From: Clostridia bacterium
GTDB taxonomy: Bacteria; Bacillota; Clostridia; TANB77; CAG-465
Length of the DNA: 64,000 bases
Direction of reading: 5' to 3'
NCBI GenBank assembly: GCA_017626395.1
Contig: JAGAIU010000042.1
Span: 98,177 to 162,176 of the forward strand
This document shows positions 16,789 through 25,958 of the stretch, one piece after another (within the stretch, counting starts at the first letter, position 1; each line of letters starts with the position of its first letter). The position numbers and the translations under genes are program-made. The notes under the pieces are model-generated. The model made no database searches and was not told where the DNA came from. It worked only from the letters and a program-made list of their open reading frames with translations.

Positions 16789-17193
16789 TTGGGAGAAGCG
16801 GCTAATAAAGCAATAACATTTGGTGTTGGTATATTTGTAACAATGATAATTATATCTGCTGTAATTGGTATATTTTCTCAAATGCAAGAGATATACAGAC
16901 AGGTAGATAGCACAGATACAAATGTTACAACAAAATTTGGTAGATATGCTATGTATGACAACACAACTGTAACAGGAATGGATGTAATTAATTGTGCTAA
17001 CAAATATTATAACGAGACATTTGTAGTTGTAACTTACCAAGGTATAGATGTAAACAATATAGATGGTGTAACATATCTACAAAATGAACTAAATAATGAA
17101 TTCTTAACTTATCATGATAAATTTTCTTCAACTGTTGAAGAAGTAGAATATGATGGTGTAATAAAAACAAAAATAACTTTTGTTAGAATATAG
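16789..17193 (+). CDS. Flp-like pilin subunit 3, 134 aa
   Basis: The start is TTG 16789 after AAAGGGGGG. The N-terminus MGEAANKAITFGV fits the operon's pilin-like pattern, with a hydrophobic helix at about 10-29, then a small domain with VINCANKYYNE. It is the smallest of the four. The stop overlaps the ribosome site of the next pilin-like gene, so the two are probably translated together. Confidence 0.6.
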   Translation: MGEAANKAITFGVGIFVTMIIISAVIGIFSQMQEIYRQVDSTDTNVTTKFGRYAMYDNTTVTGMDVINCANKYYNETFVVVTYQGIDVNNIDGVTYLQNELNNEFLTYHDKFSSTVEEVEYDGVIKTKITFVRI

Positions 17194-17205
17194 GAGGTGA
17201 TGAGA

Positions 17206-17670
17206 ATGGACAATGCATCAGAGGCAATATATATTGGAGTGTATGCTATGATATTTGTTGTAGCATTATCTATAACAATTTTTCTATTTTCATCATTAAT
17301 GAATTATTCTGAGGAAGCTTATGACTATATGCATATGTCTAGTAATGGTGCAGTACTTGTAAACGTACCTGTTAATCGACATCTTATATTAAATGGTCAA
17401 GATGTCATTTCATATTATTATAACTATGTTAAAAAAGATAGATATTCAGATTCAACATATAACAGTAATACAGTAGTTAATATAAACTTAAATACAAAGA
17501 ATGAATCACCTGTAATATTAACTAGTGATACTATTACATATAAAGAATTGCTAGAAAAAATCAGTCTTACAGATAAATATATACTGACTGTAGATGAAAG
17601 CAGTAATAGTCAAATTACTTATATAAATATAACAAAAGCTACAGAAGAAGAACTTCAAGAAATGTGGTAA
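17206..17670 (+). CDS. Flp-like pilin subunit 4, 154 aa
   Basis: The N-terminus MDNASEAIYIGV is nearly that of subunit 1. The start is taken as ATG 17206, 8 nt after GGAGG; a GTG at 17197 lies inside the ribosome site, and the chosen start matches its paralogues. A hydrophobic helix spans about 8-30, followed by DVISYYYNYVKKDRYS, shared in outline with subunits 2 and 3. Confidence 0.6.
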   Translation: MDNASEAIYIGVYAMIFVVALSITIFLFSSLMNYSEEAYDYMHMSSNGAVLVNVPVNRHLILNGQDVISYYYNYVKKDRYSDSTYNSNTVVNINLNTKNESPVILTSDTITYKELLEKISLTDKYILTVDESSNSQITYINITKATEEELQEMW

Positions 17671-17688
17671 AATGGAAGGAGGAGTACA

Positions 17689-18699
17689 ATGAAGGATGCA
17701 TTAAGCATGATTATAGCTGTGATTTTACTTGTTATTCTTATTATTATACTTCCATTATACAATTACTTTGAAAGACAAGATGATATGTCATACAACGTAG
17801 CTCTTAAAACTGTTACCATGTTTGTTGATGAGGTAGCACAAAATGGATATTTAGATCAAAATATGTATGACAAATTCATCGAAAGACTTGCTTCAACAGG
17901 AAATTCGTATGATATAGAAGTTGAAGCACAAAAGAAAGTAATGACTATTGATCCAGATAATGCTTCTGCAGATGAAGGTGAAGAAACATATGTAGAACAA
18001 TATAAATCATATTATAATAAAGATATATTTAATGATGAAACTGGTCAAACAAGTACAGTTATATCAAAAGATAATACATTAAAAAATAGTGCATTTTTCT
18101 TTGATGTTGGAGATAGATTCAACGTTAGAATAAAAAATACTAATACAACTATGGCATCTGCTTTACTTAGTGCTATAGTTTCAACTGTTCCAAAAGAGAA
18201 AATAAATATATCCTATGGAGCAACAATAAAAAATAACAATTGGGAAAATACAACAGTAAGTCAATTATATCAAAGTGATATTCTTATTACTATAAAATTA
18301 GAAAATCCAAATGATGCTGGAGAAAATACAGGCTTCCCTGAATATAATTTCCAAATAGCACAAGATAGAATTTTAGAGTTTAAGGTAAAAGTGTTAAATC
18401 ATGATGATAGTAATATACCTAGCAAATTGACAGAAAATGTACGTTTAGTTGGCACAAATCCAAATTGTTATATTTCTCCATCTTCGATTTCAGAAGGAAC
18501 AGATGAAGGAGAATATATACTAAAATTTGTGTTAGACGAAAGTAAATTTGATAACTATTTTGGAAGTCAAGAGTATAACGTATTTGAATGTTTCTTACCT
18601 TCAAATTGTATACAAGGTAATTTTTCAAAAAATGCTAGTGTAAGTTCTCAAAAAATAGTAATTAAGATAAATAATGCAATTACAGTTCCTGAAATATAG
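17689..18699 (+). CDS. TadE-like anchored protein, paralogue of the LamG-bearing protein, 336 aa
   Basis: Residues 5-24 are a membrane helix ending in ILPLY. Residues 1-185 align with the 15201 protein: DDMSYNVALK (31-40), GNSYDI (71-76), GDRFNVRIKNTNTTMA (141-156) and ISYGATIK (174-181). The C-terminal 150 residues differ and look like an Ig-type beta sandwich (ENVRLVGTNPNCYISPSS, then GEYILKFVLDE). The two genes thus share a scaffold and carry different distal domains. The ATG follows GGAGGAG. Confidence 0.65.
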   Translation: MKDALSMIIAVILLVILIIILPLYNYFERQDDMSYNVALKTVTMFVDEVAQNGYLDQNMYDKFIERLASTGNSYDIEVEAQKKVMTIDPDNASADEGEETYVEQYKSYYNKDIFNDETGQTSTVISKDNTLKNSAFFFDVGDRFNVRIKNTNTTMASALLSAIVSTVPKEKINISYGATIKNNNWENTTVSQLYQSDILITIKLENPNDAGENTGFPEYNFQIAQDRILEFKVKVLNHDDSNIPSKLTENVRLVGTNPNCYISPSSISEGTDEGEYILKFVLDESKFDNYFGSQEYNVFECFLPSNCIQGNFSKNASVSSQKIVIKINNAITVPEI

Positions 18700-18710
18700 G
18701 AGGTGAAAAG

Positions 18711-19889
18711 GTGAAGATAACAGATTTTGCTTTGATTTTTATAGCAATAATGTTACCATTTATGATGGTTTTATATATAAATATAACATTTACTATAAAA
18801 GCTGAAGAAATGGAATTATATTATCAGAATATAATTGAAGCGGCAGTCGAAGATGCGGCTTTTGAGATGAAACAAATTGAAAGTGAAGACAAAAGCATAG
18901 ACTATGGATATTCTGGTAAAGAGAATAAAAAAATAAATGTAAATGCTCAAGTTGGTGTAGATTCATTTTTTGAATCTATGTATGAAACATTAGGAGTACG
19001 TGGAAATGAAGTGGCAGAATCATATTTTAGCCTTTTTGTACCAGCAGTAGCTGTAATAGAATATGATGGTGTAAGAATTTCACAAAATGAGACAATAACA
19101 GCAGAAGACGGAACTTCGAGTGTTCAAAGGGTATTAAGACCTAAAAGATATTTTACATATACATATTCAATAGTAAGAAATGGAATGGAATATAGTCTTG
19201 TACCGGGTGGAACAACAGGTGAGGCTATATCTACACATACAGTTGAATTTACATTAGATGAGATGATAGTCCATAGAGGATATGACTATGTATACAACGA
19301 GGAAATAGTATCTGAAGCATTCTATGTAGATGATCCAAATAATAACGATAATTTAGTAGCGGGTGTTGCTACAGCAGAAGGAAAAAATCAATTAAAGTCT
19401 GAAATAATATCACATTTATTAGATATGAAAGACTCAATAATAGCTAATGTTGTTGCTAGTGAATTATCTTATTCAATCAATGCAAATAATTTTTATGCAA
19501 AACAAGCTGGAGTAACATATAGTTTTTCTTTCCCTGACACAACAGAAGAAGACTTATATGGTATGATAGATGGTGTTGGAATGGTTGCTTTTGTACAAGG
19601 TATATCTGTAGGTAATAAGTATTTAAATACTAAAGCTTATGGTATGAGCACTTTAAATCAAGCAACAAGATATTATTTTACAGCACCTGGAGAAAATTCA
19701 CTAGTAAATATGAACTTATATCATAAAGATATACAATGTCCTGAATATAAATATTCAAAGATAGATGATATGTCACCAAGATATGCATATTCAAGACAAG
19801 AAGCTGCCACAGCAGTAACTACAGGAACATTAAATTCAGAAAAGCAAATATTTACTGGATTTTATCCTTGCCCAATTTGTAATCCATAA
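18711..19889 (+). CDS. TadE/TadG-like anchored protein, 392 aa
   Basis: The start is GTG 18711 after AGGAGGTG. Residues 5-28 form a membrane helix, followed by YYQNIIEAAVEDAAFEM, the helix-after-anchor arrangement typical of TadE-like proteins. The remaining 330 residues are extracytoplasmic and unassigned. The C-terminus has CPIC (FYPCPICNP) and one more Cys (DIQCPEY), which could bind metal or form a disulfide. It is in tandem with the pilin-like genes and is likely a minor component of the same structure. Confidence 0.55.
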   Translation: MKITDFALIFIAIMLPFMMVLYINITFTIKAEEMELYYQNIIEAAVEDAAFEMKQIESEDKSIDYGYSGKENKKINVNAQVGVDSFFESMYETLGVRGNEVAESYFSLFVPAVAVIEYDGVRISQNETITAEDGTSSVQRVLRPKRYFTYTYSIVRNGMEYSLVPGGTTGEAISTHTVEFTLDEMIVHRGYDYVYNEEIVSEAFYVDDPNNNDNLVAGVATAEGKNQLKSEIISHLLDMKDSIIANVVASELSYSINANNFYAKQAGVTYSFSFPDTTEEDLYGMIDGVGMVAFVQGISVGNKYLNTKAYGMSTLNQATRYYFTAPGENSLVNMNLYHKDIQCPEYKYSKIDDMSPRYAYSRQEAATAVTTGTLNSEKQIFTGFYPCPICNP

Positions 19890-19908
19890 TAAAGGAGGTG
19901 TAATCTAA

Positions 19909-21231
19909 ATGGAAGAAAGCTTTGTTCCTTCATATAAAAATGAAGAAGAACGTTTAAAGATTAGAAAAGAGAAAGATAAAAAGTACAAAATAAGAGTAGT
20001 AATTTTAACTATAGTCATAGCTCTTGTAATTTTAGTTGTTGGATTTTTAGGTTACACTATTTTAAATATAAATTATAGTAAGTACGAAAAATACGAAGAG
20101 AAAATGGATATATATGGTTTTTCTCAAGTATATGATGATGGTGATTGTAATACAAGAGATAAAGTAACTAAATCCGAAGCAGTTAAGATGATATTATCTT
20201 GTTTATACAATGTACAAAATATAGAAGGTATAGCTTTACCGACAGAAGAAACATATCCTAATGCTATTTGGGTAGAGTATGCTGTAAAACAAGGGATAGT
20301 TACAAGAGATGAAGTAAATGCTTCAAATGCTGATGATAAAGTAAAATATCAAGAAGTTTTAGTTTGGCTATATAATATAAAAGCTAAAATTTTAAATATA
20401 GAACCAGATACAGAAGCTAGAGTTGAAGTAAAAGATATTAATGCATACAATGCAGATCAAAAACTTGCTGTATATGATTTAATAAATTCAGAAGTAATAA
20501 CTGTAAATACCAAAAATATTAATGGAAATCAAAAATTATATAAAGGAAAGTTAAATGAGTTAATTGTAAATTTTGCAGAACAATACAACACAATAACTGT
20601 TGGAAGTGCAAGAATTAATATAAATGAAGATAAAATACCAGAAAATGCTTCAAGTTATCCTTATACACTAGCAAGTGTTCAAAAGGATACATATGAAACT
20701 CCTTTTATAAATGATGGTCAAGAAGGATTTATTTCACCAATAGAGTTATTTAAAGATAACAAACAATATTATAGTCAAATAAAGAGCTATGTTGAAAATT
20801 ACTATGGATATTTAGTAAATATAAATTATGAAAATATAACAGTTGAGCAAATGAAAAGAAAAATGAAAAAATATGCATTGGATAAATTTGATGACCAAAT
20901 TTTATCCGACTATGTAAATTACGTTAAAGCTAATAAAATTAAATTAACTGGTACAGTAGTAGCTCAACTACCATGTATATATTTTGATGGTGAAAATTAT
21001 AGAGTTAGAACTAAAATTGAATTTAATGTTGAATCTTCAGATACAACAGACAATTTATTATATTATGATTTAGAAAATGGAAAGATAACATATGATGAAA
21101 AGCAATATACATTGTATTTAGATGTTGCAATGTCGAAAAATGAAGAGTCACAAACATTATTTAACAAGGAAGGGACTATATATTCTATGTTGGTAAAACA
21201 AAATAGTGGTATAGTTAGTGCAGGTGATTAA
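19909..21231 (+). CDS. Membrane protein with SLH-like repeats, 440 aa
   Basis: A charged cytoplasmic N-terminus of about 30 residues precedes a membrane helix at about 31-53. After it, residues 68-215 hold two or three S-layer-homology-like units: DKVTKSEAVKMILSCLYN with NAIWVEYAVKQGIVT, KVKYQEVLVWLYN, then LAVYDLINSEVIT with GKLNELIVNFAEQYN. SLH domains bind secondary wall polymers, so this protein may tie the machine to the wall. The C-terminal 200 residues are unassigned. The ATG follows AAAGGAGGTGTAATCTAA. Confidence 0.6.
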   Translation: MEESFVPSYKNEEERLKIRKEKDKKYKIRVVILTIVIALVILVVGFLGYTILNINYSKYEKYEEKMDIYGFSQVYDDGDCNTRDKVTKSEAVKMILSCLYNVQNIEGIALPTEETYPNAIWVEYAVKQGIVTRDEVNASNADDKVKYQEVLVWLYNIKAKILNIEPDTEARVEVKDINAYNADQKLAVYDLINSEVITVNTKNINGNQKLYKGKLNELIVNFAEQYNTITVGSARININEDKIPENASSYPYTLASVQKDTYETPFINDGQEGFISPIELFKDNKQYYSQIKSYVENYYGYLVNINYENITVEQMKRKMKKYALDKFDDQILSDYVNYVKANKIKLTGTVVAQLPCIYFDGENYRVRTKIEFNVESSDTTDNLLYYDLENGKITYDEKQYTLYLDVAMSKNEESQTLFNKEGTIYSMLVKQNSGIVSAGD

Positions 21232-21232
21232 T

Positions 21233-24013
21233 ATGAGAAAGATAAAATTATTCATAGCACTAATAATATTAAATTTAGTATTTATACCAAATATATACGG
21301 ATATGAAACTGGTAGAGAAGTTTTTGTTAGACATATAAATAAAGATACAGGTAATATAATAACAAATCTTTCAAGTGGTACTCAAGAAGTTATAGATGCA
21401 AGTGGTAACGTATCATTACTTAGCAAAACAACATCAGATGATGCAGAAATAGAATATAATGAATATTATAATCATGATATTTCATCAACTATGAGGATAG
21501 CTAAATCCCTTGTTGTAAAATCTGATGCAAAAATGTACACGTATTTAGGTGCAAATGTGTGTACTATGTATAGTTTAGATGATGCATATGAAATAATGGA
21601 ACAAAAAAAGAGTACATATAGAGCTGGAATTAGTAGTTTAGATATACCATATAACAACTCTACAGCTACTAGTCAATATACTACAATTCAATCAAATAGT
21701 AATGATGTCACAATGATAGATTTCTATTATACAGAAATTGATTCAAGCGATATAGCACCATTACTTTTAAGTAATACCAATGTATCTACAAATAATGATG
21801 CACAATTACTTACTCAAATTACTTATGTACCAGCTGGTGGTAAATTAATACCATATTTCGTAACACCTAAGTATATAGTAAAAGATTTAGCATATGAGAA
21901 AGTTATTGAAAATGGAATTGTTAGATATCAAGTAAATAAATTTACAGTATATAGATTAGAGAATTCGTATTTGATGTCTTCGGATAATGTAAATAAAAAT
22001 GGTATTGAAATATCTGGAAATCTAGTTGGTTCTTCGCATGATACAGTGTTGTCTGGATTGAGTGGAACGATAGATTTACCGGTAACTGGTGCTGCTAAAA
22101 CAGAAATAACTAATGAGCTAAATAATTTACTTGCGACTTCAACAACAACTGAAATTCCAGGAAATAATGCAATAGATTTTGTTACATCAGAAAAATCTGC
22201 TGAAAGTGATTTCGTTTCTGATGGATTTATAGTAGATTATAAAAAATATAATGGTCTAAGAAGTGCTAAAGGAACAGTAGTGTATACAACTTATAATGTG
22301 CTAAGTGGACAAAGTTTTGGTGGAATGGAAAAAGTTTCTCAAAATGAACATTTTATAAATGTTTATACTCCAATACAAATGGCTATGCCTGAAATTACAA
22401 CAACTAGTGCTTCTACAATAAATCATTCAAATACATCATCATCTACGGTAATACTTGCAGATGATGCATCATTTGAAATTAAACTAAGATGTACAAATAG
22501 TGATTTAGCATACTATAATAATGTGACAGATTATATGATAGCAGATTTTGTTGACTACTACTATTTAATATTTGATTTCGATATTATACATAATGGTAGA
22601 ACATACAATAAAGGTACTGCAATAAGAATAAGAAATACTGCAAGACAAAGAGATGGTTATACATACTTTACTGGTACTGTTGCACCAAATGAAACATTAT
22701 CTGTAGATGCAACTAACCATAAAATAATAGTACTAGCTCAAGCTTCAAATATGAACTCTAGCGAATTGTTACAATATGTAGTAGATCAGGAAGTAGCTAT
22801 ACAGATAGATAAGACTCAAGACTCGTCTGATAGAAAATATATAAATGATTCTGGTAATAATAAAGTTTCTTTTGATAACGATATAAATGCTGTAACTTCA
22901 TATAATGATCCATATTATACTGAAAACAAAAGATTTTATGCAGATGGATATTATTTTGCAATGCAGACTATAAATGTAAGAACTGTATCAAGAATTTATG
23001 ATTTTAAAATATCAGATTGTACAGATTTATCATATAAAAATGTATTTAGAAATGCAGATAGCTATAACTCTTTAACAGGAAAAAATTATTATTCTGGTAT
23101 AAGAAGAATGATAGTATATATAAATCAAAATAAAGAGTATACTACATTAGTTAATAGAAGTATGAATGTACAAGAAGAAAATAATATAGCAATAAAGGGA
23201 GCTGCTACAACAACGACATTACCATTAGGACCATATAAACATACAACAGCTTCATATATGAAGGCACCAAAACTTGGATATAGATTTGCTTTTGATTTAA
23301 AAACAACAGGATATTATACAGCAAGTGCAGGAGTAAATGGTTCAAGAAAAATTAAAATTAAGCCTACATATTATTATATATCAAAAGATGGTTCTACTTT
23401 AATTAGAGATATAACTTTATATTATAAAGATGCATCAGATAAATATAAGAGATTTGAAGGAAGTAATTATACAATATACTTTACACCAAATGATGGATAT
23501 AGATATAAGAGTAATAGTACAACTTCAAACGTTTCATCATTATCAACCAAGCAGGAAGCTTTAAATATAGCAAGTTCGTCAGGTGAATTTTATTTAACAG
23601 ATAAAATGATGAGTAGTGATGATACAAACTATATTCAATCTTGGTATGGTGAGTTTAAATTACCTAATACTACAATAGCTGTTAAAAATGGTGAAAGTAT
23701 AGATAATAAACTTACAGATGGGTATATAGGTGTTAAATTTGAAATTGAATGCGTGGATTCAAATTTAGGTCAAACAATTTCATATAATTCAAATAACAAA
23801 TCTGTAGCTTCTCGTGTAAATACAACTCAATGGGATTATGAAGGATATTTAGGATTTACAAATATAGGTCAACCAGTTACAGAGAATAGTAGTTTAAGAC
23901 TACAACTTGAAAAGGGAATTTGGGCTATTAAAACACAAGATGTATATGAATTTGTAAAAGGAACTGTTATTCTATATGATATAGATGAAAGAGCAGCAGA
24001 TGATATACAATAA
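21233..24013 (+). CDS. Large exported protein of unknown function, 926 aa
   Basis: Last gene of the operon. ATG 21233 follows CAGGTGA; an in-frame GTG 15 nt upstream is inside the preceding gene and lacks a ribosome site. Residues 1-22 are a signal peptide (LFIALIILNLVFIPNIYG). The mature protein is rich in Ser, Thr, Asn and Tyr, with no LPxTG sorting signal and no C-terminal membrane helix, so it is released or held by other proteins. It looks beta-rich throughout, as in adhesins, but I recognise no domain. Its place at the end of a Tad-like operon suggests an exported substrate or surface partner of the machine. Confidence 0.6.
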   Translation: MRKIKLFIALIILNLVFIPNIYGYETGREVFVRHINKDTGNIITNLSSGTQEVIDASGNVSLLSKTTSDDAEIEYNEYYNHDISSTMRIAKSLVVKSDAKMYTYLGANVCTMYSLDDAYEIMEQKKSTYRAGISSLDIPYNNSTATSQYTTIQSNSNDVTMIDFYYTEIDSSDIAPLLLSNTNVSTNNDAQLLTQITYVPAGGKLIPYFVTPKYIVKDLAYEKVIENGIVRYQVNKFTVYRLENSYLMSSDNVNKNGIEISGNLVGSSHDTVLSGLSGTIDLPVTGAAKTEITNELNNLLATSTTTEIPGNNAIDFVTSEKSAESDFVSDGFIVDYKKYNGLRSAKGTVVYTTYNVLSGQSFGGMEKVSQNEHFINVYTPIQMAMPEITTTSASTINHSNTSSSTVILADDASFEIKLRCTNSDLAYYNNVTDYMIADFVDYYYLIFDFDIIHNGRTYNKGTAIRIRNTARQRDGYTYFTGTVAPNETLSVDATNHKIIVLAQASNMNSSELLQYVVDQEVAIQIDKTQDSSDRKYINDSGNNKVSFDNDINAVTSYNDPYYTENKRFYADGYYFAMQTINVRTVSRIYDFKISDCTDLSYKNVFRNADSYNSLTGKNYYSGIRRMIVYINQNKEYTTLVNRSMNVQEENNIAIKGAATTTTLPLGPYKHTTASYMKAPKLGYRFAFDLKTTGYYTASAGVNGSRKIKIKPTYYYISKDGSTLIRDITLYYKDASDKYKRFEGSNYTIYFTPNDGYRYKSNSTTSNVSSLSTKQEALNIASSSGEFYLTDKMMSSDDTNYIQSWYGEFKLPNTTIAVKNGESIDNKLTDGYIGVKFEIECVDSNLGQTISYNSNNKSVASRVNTTQWDYEGYLGFTNIGQPVTENSSLRLQLEKGIWAIKTQDVYEFVKGTVILYDIDERAADDIQ

Positions 24014-24018
24014 TAATT

Positions 24019-24052
24019 AAGAACAAGTAAATTTTTACTTGTTCTTTTTTTG
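24019..24052 (+). terminator. Terminator of the Tad-like operon
   Basis: A 12-bp perfect stem (24019-24030 with 24035-24046) is followed by a T-run. It separates the operon from spoIID. Confidence 0.85.
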
Positions 24053-24080
24053 TCGTTTTATATAAAAAATATAATAAATG

Positions 24081-24141
24081 AGCAAGTCTTGAATAGATAT
24101 ATACTAGGGTGGTATATCTTGAAAACAAGGCTTGCTTTTTT
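24081..24141 (+). promoter_or_regulatory. Terminator-like hairpin enclosing the spoIID ribosome site and start
   Basis: 24081-24090 (AGCAAGTCTT) pairs with 24127-24136 (AAGGCTTGCT), followed by six T. Inside it, 24096-24101 pairs with 24113-24118 and presents AGGGTGG in its loop. The TTG start 24119 is within the structure. Confidence 0.6.
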
Positions 24142-25141
24142 GTATTACACATCATGTATTTTGCTAATCTTAATTGTTGTACTTGCTATAGGAAAAAAGA
24201 AAGAGGAAGAAAATATTACAAAAGAAAAGGAGGTGGAAGAAATAAATTTTGAATCTAAAGAGAATATACAACTTTTAAGAAGCGAGAATGGGCAAATAGA
24301 AGAGGTTAATCTGAACTACTACTTGTTATGTGTTGTAGCATCAGAAATCCCTTTTAAATACGAATATGAAGCAATCAAGGCACAAACAGTTGTGGCTAGA
24401 ACATATTTATTTAACAAGATAATTAATTCAGTAGAAGAGCAAGGAGATGTTTGTGATGATTATAGGCATTGCCAAGCATTTACAGATATTGAAGAACTTA
24501 AAGTAAGATGGAAAAATAAAGGATACACAGATCAAGAAATAGAAGAAGGAATAAATAAGATAAAAAGAGCAATAGTAGAAACGGAAAATCAAGTAATTAC
24601 ATATAATAACGAAATAATAAATGCTTTGTTTCATGCAAGTAGTCCAAATAGAACAGAAAATGCTAAAGCTATATGGTCGAATATAGATATACCATATTTA
24701 AAATCTGTTGAAAATGTAGAAGATGAATATTACGAAAACAGAAATAGTTGTGTAGAAATATCATATGCAACGTTTAAATCGACGTTAATAGATAATGGAT
24801 ATATTTTAGATTTAAGTAAAGATGAATTTTTGAATATAAGAATAAATGAATATACAGAAAGTGGGAGAGTAAAAGATATATCTGTTGGTGCATATAAAAT
24901 AAAAGCAGAAAATCTTCGTACACTGTTTGGCATAAAATCTACAGATTTTAAGTTAGAAGTAAATGAAGAAACAATAAAATTTAATGTTTTAGGATATGGA
25001 CACGGTGTGGGGTTAAGTCAAGTTGGTGCTAATACATATGCTAAGGCGGGAAGTACATATGATGAGATAATACATCACTATTATACAGATGTAGAAATAG
25101 TAGATGGATATGATATACAAATGAAAAGAGGGGAAATATGA
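24119..25141 (+). CDS. spoIID: Stage II sporulation protein D, peptidoglycan lytic transglycosylase, 340 aa
   Basis: SpoIID works with SpoIIM and SpoIIP to thin septal peptidoglycan during engulfment. An N-terminal membrane anchor spans about residues 4-21. Family motifs are clear: VASEIPFKYEYEAIKAQTVV, then ARTYLF, and near the end GYGHGVGLSQVGANTYAKAG followed by YDEIIHHYYTD. The start is TTG 24119 after AGGGTGG; upstream in-frame codons reach into the terminator of the previous operon and lack a ribosome site. The next gene overlaps by 4 nt. The order spoIID-spoIIQ-spoIIID-mbl is typical of Clostridia. Confidence 0.9.
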   Translation: MKTRLAFLYYTSCILLILIVVLAIGKKKEEENITKEKEVEEINFESKENIQLLRSENGQIEEVNLNYYLLCVVASEIPFKYEYEAIKAQTVVARTYLFNKIINSVEEQGDVCDDYRHCQAFTDIEELKVRWKNKGYTDQEIEEGINKIKRAIVETENQVITYNNEIINALFHASSPNRTENAKAIWSNIDIPYLKSVENVEDEYYENRNSCVEISYATFKSTLIDNGYILDLSKDEFLNIRINEYTESGRVKDISVGAYKIKAENLRTLFGIKSTDFKLEVNEETIKFNVLGYGHGVGLSQVGANTYAKAGSTYDEIIHHYYTDVEIVDGYDIQMKRGEI

Positions 25142-25947
25142 AAATAAATATAAACAATAAGGTAAAAAAGATATTTGAAAAAATTTTTAGAAAAGAAACA
25201 AAAAAAGAAGCAAAACTAATTAAGTTTAATGTGTCTTTAGAAGATGAAAATGCTCAAATAGAACAAGAAGTAAAAACTAGAGTAGGAGCAAATGCATATC
25301 AGCAAGAAGTTAAAAATAACGTTTCAAAAAAGAGAGCAAGAAAAATATTTATAGGTATGGTTATGATGCTACTTTTAACTACAAGTTTAAATTTAAGGTA
25401 TGAGAATTTTTTTAAGGTAGAAGAATATGAACCCAAAGATATAAGTAGTGTAACAGTTTCTACTAATATAGAGAATAATCAAGAATTTGTTACAGCAGTA
25501 AAAGCAGAAGAAAAGATTGTAACTAAAAAAGTTGAAGAAAAATTAGTTTTTTGGCCAGCTTTAGAAGGTGAAGTTCAAAAAATGTATTCAACAGATAAAG
25601 TTATATATTCTAAAACATTGCAACAATGGAAAACTCACGATGGAATAGATATTTCTGCTGCAAATGATACAGAGGTAAAAGCTATCGAAAAAGGAGTTGT
25701 GGAAAGTGTGTATAATGACTCGTTTTATGGAATGACTATTGAGATAGAACATATAAACGGTTACAGGAGTGTATATTCAAATTTAGATAGTAATGTATAT
25801 GTTGCAGTAGGAGAGTCGGTTATAAGAGGACAAAAAATTGGCAAGGTGGGTAATACTTCAGTAGGAGAGTATCTTGATGATCCACACTTACATTTTATGC
25901 TTTATTTTAATGATAAAAGTGTAAATCCAACATATATATTTGAGTAG
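25138..25947 (+). CDS. spoIIQ: SpoIIQ-like M23 (LytM) peptidase, 269 aa
   Basis: SpoIIQ is made in the forespore and pairs with SpoIIIAH across the septum. A cytoplasmic basic N-terminus and a membrane segment (about residues 72-88) precede a LytM domain. The zinc ligands are intact: H167 and D171 in THDGIDIS, and H250/H252 in DPHLHFML. As in several clostridial SpoIIQ proteins, the metal site is complete, unlike Bacillus SpoIIQ. The usual YxHL place reads YSNLD, without the His. The ATG overlaps the spoIID stop (ATGA). The assignment to SpoIIQ rests on position between spoIID and spoIIID. Confidence 0.8.
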   Translation: MKININNKVKKIFEKIFRKETKKEAKLIKFNVSLEDENAQIEQEVKTRVGANAYQQEVKNNVSKKRARKIFIGMVMMLLLTTSLNLRYENFFKVEEYEPKDISSVTVSTNIENNQEFVTAVKAEEKIVTKKVEEKLVFWPALEGEVQKMYSTDKVIYSKTLQQWKTHDGIDISAANDTEVKAIEKGVVESVYNDSFYGMTIEIEHINGYRSVYSNLDSNVYVAVGESVIRGQKIGKVGNTSVGEYLDDPHLHFMLYFNDKSVNPTYIFE

Positions 25948-25958
25948 GAGGCAGTTAT

